Below, one piece after another: positions 60,804 through 64,000 of a stretch of DNA of 64,000 nucleotides (positions are counted from its first letter, which is position 1; each line of letters opens with the position of its first letter). Below the pieces are notes generated by a model that ran no database searches, was not told the DNA's origin, and saw nothing but the letters and a program-made list of their open reading frames with translations. A program made the translations under genes and the position numbers. The DNA is taken from the NCBI GenBank assembly GCA_965222015.1, contig CBDCTL010000024.1, forward strand, positions 1,550,001 through 1,614,000, given 5' to 3'. This stretch comes from JANQPX01 sp965222015. GTDB lineage: Bacteria; Pseudomonadota; Alphaproteobacteria; Geminicoccales; Geminicoccaceae.

Positions 60804-61229
60804 TCAGCGCCGGGCTTCGCTGTCGCTCAGCACCCGCGCCAGGTGGCAGAGCGCCTCCTGATGCTTACGGCTCTTGATGGACGCGAAATTGCGGGCGAGC
60901 TCCAGAAGCATGCGCTGCTGCGGCATCAGTTCCTGCGAGCGCGCCTGGGCGCCGCTTCCGGGTTCGACATCCTCGAAAAAATAGCTGATCTCGACCCCGA
61001 GCGCCCGTGCGATCTGATAGAGGCGTCCCGCCGAAATCCGGTTGATGCCGGTTTCGTATTTGTGGGCCTGCTGATAGGTGACGCCGATCAGTTCCGCCAT
61101 CTGCTGCTGGGTCAGCCCCAGCATGATCCGCCGCTGTCGTATGCGCATGCTGACATATCGATCGACGTCGAGCGCCCGGCTTCGGCCGGCCACGCCCGTA
61201 TTGGCAACCTTGCTAACCATTTGATTCAT
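60804..61229 (-). CDS. XRE-family helix-turn-helix regulator
   Basis: 141 residues. XRE/Cro-type DNA-binding domain: MRIRQRRIMLGLTQQQMAELIGVTYQQAHKYETGINRISAGRLYQIARALGVEISYFFEDV, with helix-turn-helix at QQQMAELIGVTYQQAHKYE. This YQQxxKYExGxNRIsA form is common among rhizobial regulators. The tail MLLELARNFASIKSRKHQEALCHLARVL is a helical dimerisation region. It is convergent with the NUDIX gene. A perfect palindrome 50 bp upstream may be its own operator. A Met at 61220 is a possible alternative start. Confidence 0.88.
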   Translation of the reverse strand: MNQMVSKVANTGVAGRSRALDVDRYVSMRIRQRRIMLGLTQQQMAELIGVTYQQAHKYETGINRISAGRLYQIARALGVEISYFFEDVEPGSGAQARSQELMPQQRMLLELARNFASIKSRKHQEALCHLARVLSDSEARR

Positions 61230-61646
61230 CGTCTCAATAGCTCCACGTCCCGGTGAGGCGGCTTCCCGCTCAGCGTGAATTCCGTGCGGAATATGACTAC
61301 GCTGAGTAAAATAAGCCGATTTAAAACTTTTGCGCTAGAAAAAAATGTAGAAAAAATTGATTGACATTCCTCGCTAAACACAGCGGAGATTGATAAAATT
61401 CGATATAAATGCAAGATTTATTGGCATAATTTGCTGTTTTCAAAGGTAAAATGAGAATTGTAAAAAACCAACTTTCTGGTTGATCAGCAGTCCGATGTTG
61501 CAAAAATAGACCAACTTGAACGTGAAAAATTTATCTACAAGAAAACGAGAATTTGGATTTATCAATGTTTGCGCGAACAATCTTTGAGGAAAATTCGCGT
61601 ACAAATTTATGAAACTCCAAGCTTCTCCATCTTGAAACAGGCCCGT
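61230..61646. other. 417-bp AT-rich gap
   Basis: Strikingly AT-rich against the GC-rich surroundings from about 61290 to 61620. Short frames exist on both strands but none is convincing. It holds a perfect inverted repeat (61279-61292) and an imperfect hairpin near 61370-61385, and probably the promoter of the XRE regulator. It could be a relic of transferred DNA, but no integrase, repeat border or gene fragment was seen. Confidence 0.55.
61279..61292 (-). promoter_or_regulatory. Palindrome before the XRE regulator gene
   Basis: ATTCCG-TG-CGGAAT, perfectly symmetric, 50 bp upstream of the start at 61229. Position and symmetry suit autoregulation by the XRE protein; binding is inferred. Confidence 0.45.
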
Positions 61647-64000
61647 TCATCGGGCGCGCGGCCGAAGAACCAGCCGCCCGAGCGCATCGTCGAGATGGGA
61701 GGCCGGATCACGCGCCATGGACACCGTCTCGCCTGCCGCCCAAAGGTCGGCCAGGTCACGATAATGGGGCGAGAGCGGGTGGCCGGACTGGCCGGTCGCC
61801 GCGACGAAGCGCGAGCGGTCGAGATCCGCAAGATCGTAAAGGCCGCGATAGCTCACGCCCTGGGTGCCGGCGAACGGCCGGCGTTCGTTGCCGACCGCGT
61901 AGTGGGCGACGTTGACCGTGACGCTGTCGCCGCCGATCGGGCGCTCGATGTTGAAAACACGCCCCAGCACCGGCACGCCGCCCAGAACCGGATGGTCCAT
62001 GAACGCCGGATGGGCTTCGCCCCAGCGCCAGGCGTCGGGATCTTCGCCGAAGCGCCCGGCGAGATCGTCGAGCGCCTCGCCCAGCGCCTTGGCGGCGATG
62101 GTCAGGCAGTCCTCGACGGGCGCGGTTTCGACGTCGTCGCACCAGATCCTCCGCTCGTCGAGCACGCGCTCGACGAACAGCGGCCGGATGCCCCAATAGG
62201 CGTGAAAGAGCGGGCCGAGCTCGTCGGCATAGATGCCGCGCGTGAACGCCCGATACCAGGCCGCGAAGATCAGGGGCTCGGGCGCGTCCGCCCGCATCAC
62301 CCGATCCCAGCTTCGAAGCCGCTCGATCAAAGCGGCCGCCCTGTCGTCGATGGGAGCCGATTCGATCAGGAGCGGCAGAAACATGTCCGCCAATAGCGAG
62401 AAACGATCGAGTTGGATGCGGGCGAGGCTTTCGAGGTCGTGACTTCCGCCGCCGAGCAGAGTTTCGATCCGGCGCGCCCGGTAGGGCGGCTCCCAGATGG
62501 CGGTGATCAGAAAGGGGAAGTCCGGCGGCACCATGCGGTTGTTGGCGTTGATCAGAATGCCATCCTCGGGATCGAGCCGCTTCGGCAGGGCGTCCGCGGG
62601 GATGACGTCGATCCAGTCATGCTCGCCGGTCCAGCCCGGCACCGGCCAGAGACCGTCGCCACTCCTGCGCACCGGCACCCTGCCCGGCGAGGCGAGGCCG
62701 ATATGGCCGGTTCGATCGGCGTAGAACAGGTTCTGCTGCGGCGCGTCGTGACCATTGACCGCGTCGAGGAAGGCTTGCCAGTCGCGCGCCTTGGTGAGCT
62801 CGAACAGGGTTTCGATGCTGGTGTCGTCCTCGATCAGCGCGGTCCAGGCGAGCGCCAGGACCCGGTCCTCGCCTGCGGCGTCGGCAGCGTCGGCGACGAG
62901 ATCCGAGATCACCGGGCCGTGCCGCGTCGCGCGCAGGACGAGCGTCTCGTCATCGGCGCCGTCGACCAGGATCGTCTCCTCGTGCCGCTCGAAGGGTGCC
63001 GAGCCGTCCGGGGTCAGATAGCGATCGGGATCGTCGGGATCGAGACGCTCGACAAACAGGTCCTGGCTGTCCGGTCCGGTGTTGGTCATGCCCCAGGCGA
63101 TGTCGCCATTGTGGCCGAGCACGATGCCGGGCACGCCGGGCAGGCCGGCGCCGATCAGCTCGAGTTCGGGGGCGGCGAGATGGGCGAGATACCAGATGCC
63201 TGGTGCCTGAAAGCCGAGATGCGGGTCGTTGGCGAGGAGCGGCGCGCCCGTCTCGCTGCGCGCGCCGGAAAGCACCCAGCCATTGGAGCCGATGCCGGGC
63301 GGCGGGGCCGGCGGCAGGACCGCCGCCAGGCGATCGAGATCGACGCTTTTCGCGAGCGCCGCCAGCGTTACCGGTGCGTCGCTCGGGTAGTCCGGCCAGA
63401 GATCGGCGATCTGCTCCTCGGTCAGCCGGGCCGAGAGCTGCGCCCGAAGGAGCTCGGTCCGCCAGTTGCGGCTGAGATCGAGCGCCATCAGCTTGACCCA
63501 GACGACGCTGTCCGCGGGCCGCCAGGGTTCGATGTCGTCATGGCCGAACAGCAGGAACTCCGGCGGCAGCGGTCCCGATCGCGTCGCGAGGAAGGCGTTG
63601 ACGCCGGCGGCGTAGGCGTCGAGCCAGGCCATGGTCTCGGCGGACAGGTGAGCGAGGCTCGTCTCCGCGAGGCGGTAGAGGCCGAGCATGCGCATGAAGC
63701 GGTCGGTGGGCAGCGCGTCGGCGCCGACCACCTCCGCGAGCCGTCCGGCGCCGACCCGGCGCTGGAACTCCATCTGCCACAGCCGGTCCTGGGCGTGGAC
63801 GAAGCCCTGGGCGAAAATCGCGTCCTCGAAGGTCAGGGCGGTGACGTGGGGGATGGCGTGGCGATCACGCAGAATGCGGATCGGCGCGGACGGCCCCTCG
63901 ACCATGATCTCGCCCTCGACCACCGGCAGGCTCTGGCGGAGCCAGATATAGCCGCCGCCCGCCGCTGCCAGCACGATGGCGGCAAGCCCGAGCGCACCGA
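61647..64000 (-). CDS. Penicillin acylase family protein (N-terminus beyond window)
   Basis: At least 784 codons; the frame stays open to the right edge, so the start lies outside. Penicillin-acylase Ntn-hydrolase (family S45). The N-terminal part is a membrane or signal segment (LAAIVLAAAGGGYIWLRQSL), then GPSAPIRILRDRHAIPHVTALTFEDAIFAQGFVHAQDRLWQMEFQRR, the alpha chain. The beta-chain nucleophile is the Ser in GIGSNGWVLSG, where self-cleavage exposes it, and ANDPHLGFQAPGIWYLAHL follows. Such enzymes hydrolyse amides; relatives include aculeacin acylase and acyl-homoserine-lactone acylases (quorum quenchers). Substrate unknown, so linking it to quorum sensing would be speculation. A GTG at 63974 is an internal start candidate. 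Confidence 0.88.
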   Translation of the reverse strand, partial: GALGLAAIVLAAAGGGYIWLRQSLPVVEGEIMVEGPSAPIRILRDRHAIPHVTALTFEDAIFAQGFVHAQDRLWQMEFQRRVGAGRLAEVVGADALPTDRFMRMLGLYRLAETSLAHLSAETMAWLDAYAAGVNAFLATRSGPLPPEFLLFGHDDIEPWRPADSVVWVKLMALDLSRNWRTELLRAQLSARLTEEQIADLWPDYPSDAPVTLAALAKSVDLDRLAAVLPPAPPPGIGSNGWVLSGARSETGAPLLANDPHLGFQAPGIWYLAHLAAPELELIGAGLPGVPGIVLGHNGDIAWGMTNTGPDSQDLFVERLDPDDPDRYLTPDGSAPFERHEETILVDGADDETLVLRATRHGPVISDLVADAADAAGEDRVLALAWTALIEDDTSIETLFELTKARDWQAFLDAVNGHDAPQQNLFYADRTGHIGLASPGRVPVRRSGDGLWPVPGWTGEHDWIDVIPADALPKRLDPEDGILINANNRMVPPDFPFLITAIWEPPYRARRIETLLGGGSHDLESLARIQLDRFSLLADMFLPLLIESAPIDDRAAALIERLRSWDRVMRADAPEPLIFAAWYRAFTRGIYADELGPLFHAYWGIRPLFVERVLDERRIWCDDVETAPVEDCLTIAAKALGEALDDLAGRFGEDPDAWRWGEAHPAFMDHPVLGGVPVLGRVFNIERPIGGDSVTVNVAHYAVGNERRPFAGTQGVSYRGLYDLADLDRSRFVAATGQSGHPLSPHYRDLADLWAAGETVSMARDPASHLDDALGRLVLRPRAR

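Noticed and set aside
61226..61503. 60-62-codon minus-strand frames in the AT-rich island
   Set aside because: Overlap each other in different frames, no ribosome site, and low-complexity composition expected of AT-rich DNA.
61647..64000. Calling the penicillin-acylase-family gene a DSF or AHL quorum quencher
   Set aside because: The nucleophile Ser is present, but the substrate group cannot be read from the sequence, and proximity to the DSF locus is weak evidence.

Overview
The window is high-GC DNA from an alphaproteobacterium, most likely Hyphomicrobiales (Rhizobiales). The support is gene content: an IalB-type protein next to rlmN, an MbfA-type ferritin-VIT iron exporter, an LdtR-type MarR regulator, an ECF sigma/ChrR-like pair, and candidate Irr boxes beside two iron genes. 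Coding density is high. I saw no tRNA, rRNA, CRISPR array, insertion sequence or phage gene. Two genes are cut by the window edges: rlmN on the left and a penicillin-acylase-family gene on the right.

Layout. 1-9 kb: rlmN and ialB-like; ECF sigma/anti-sigma; two tiny zinc-ribbon membrane proteins; mbfA; a histidine kinase with a phosphate-type binding protein; a carboxymuconolactone-decarboxylase-like protein; a ferric-iron binding protein preceded by two candidate Irr boxes. 9-15 kb: a patatin-like protein, a SAM-cyclase-ATPase-TPR protein, and an ELM1-family protein. 15-25.5 kb: a surface-glycan block on the minus strand (tyrosine autokinase, surface-carbohydrate protein, two methyltransferases, neuA, neuB, neuC, an asparagine-synthase-like enzyme). 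25.7-29.5 kb: a peptide ABC transporter (binding protein and two permeases, no ATPase). 29.7-31.7 kb: a Gly/Ser-rich protein with a hydrophobic hairpin, convergent with a small membrane protein, a layout resembling pore-forming bacteriocins. 31.7-48 kb: acyl-CoA ligase, M3 peptidase, ABC1 kinase, ldtR, anmK, MFS transporter, intergenic repeats, yqeC, serine-glyoxylate aminotransferase, and a FAD/Fe-S 2-hydroxyacid dehydrogenase. 46-50 kb: osmoregulated periplasmic glucan genes opgG-(unknown)-opgH. 50.6-52.5 kb: a coiled-coil OmpA-family protein. 52.6-58.8 kb: a complete-looking diffusible-signal-factor (DSF) quorum-sensing locus. 59-64 kb: a FIST sensor with a NUDIX hydrolase, an XRE regulator, and the acylase.

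The most interesting element is the DSF locus. An RpfF-type synthase with both catalytic glutamates faces an RpfC-type hybrid kinase. The place RpfG holds in Xanthomonas, upstream of rpfC on the same strand, is taken by a response regulator whose receiver domain looks RpfG-like but whose output is PAS-GGDEF-EAL instead of HD-GYP. A fatty-acid signal would then be read out through an enzyme able, by its motifs, both to make and to degrade cyclic di-GMP. Other surface and exopolymer functions nearby (capsule autokinase, nonulosonate sugars, OmpA protein, periplasmic glucans) are plausible but unproven outputs.

All calls are from reading sequence only. Family assignments rest on recognised motifs, regulatory sites are pattern matches, and no database search was run.
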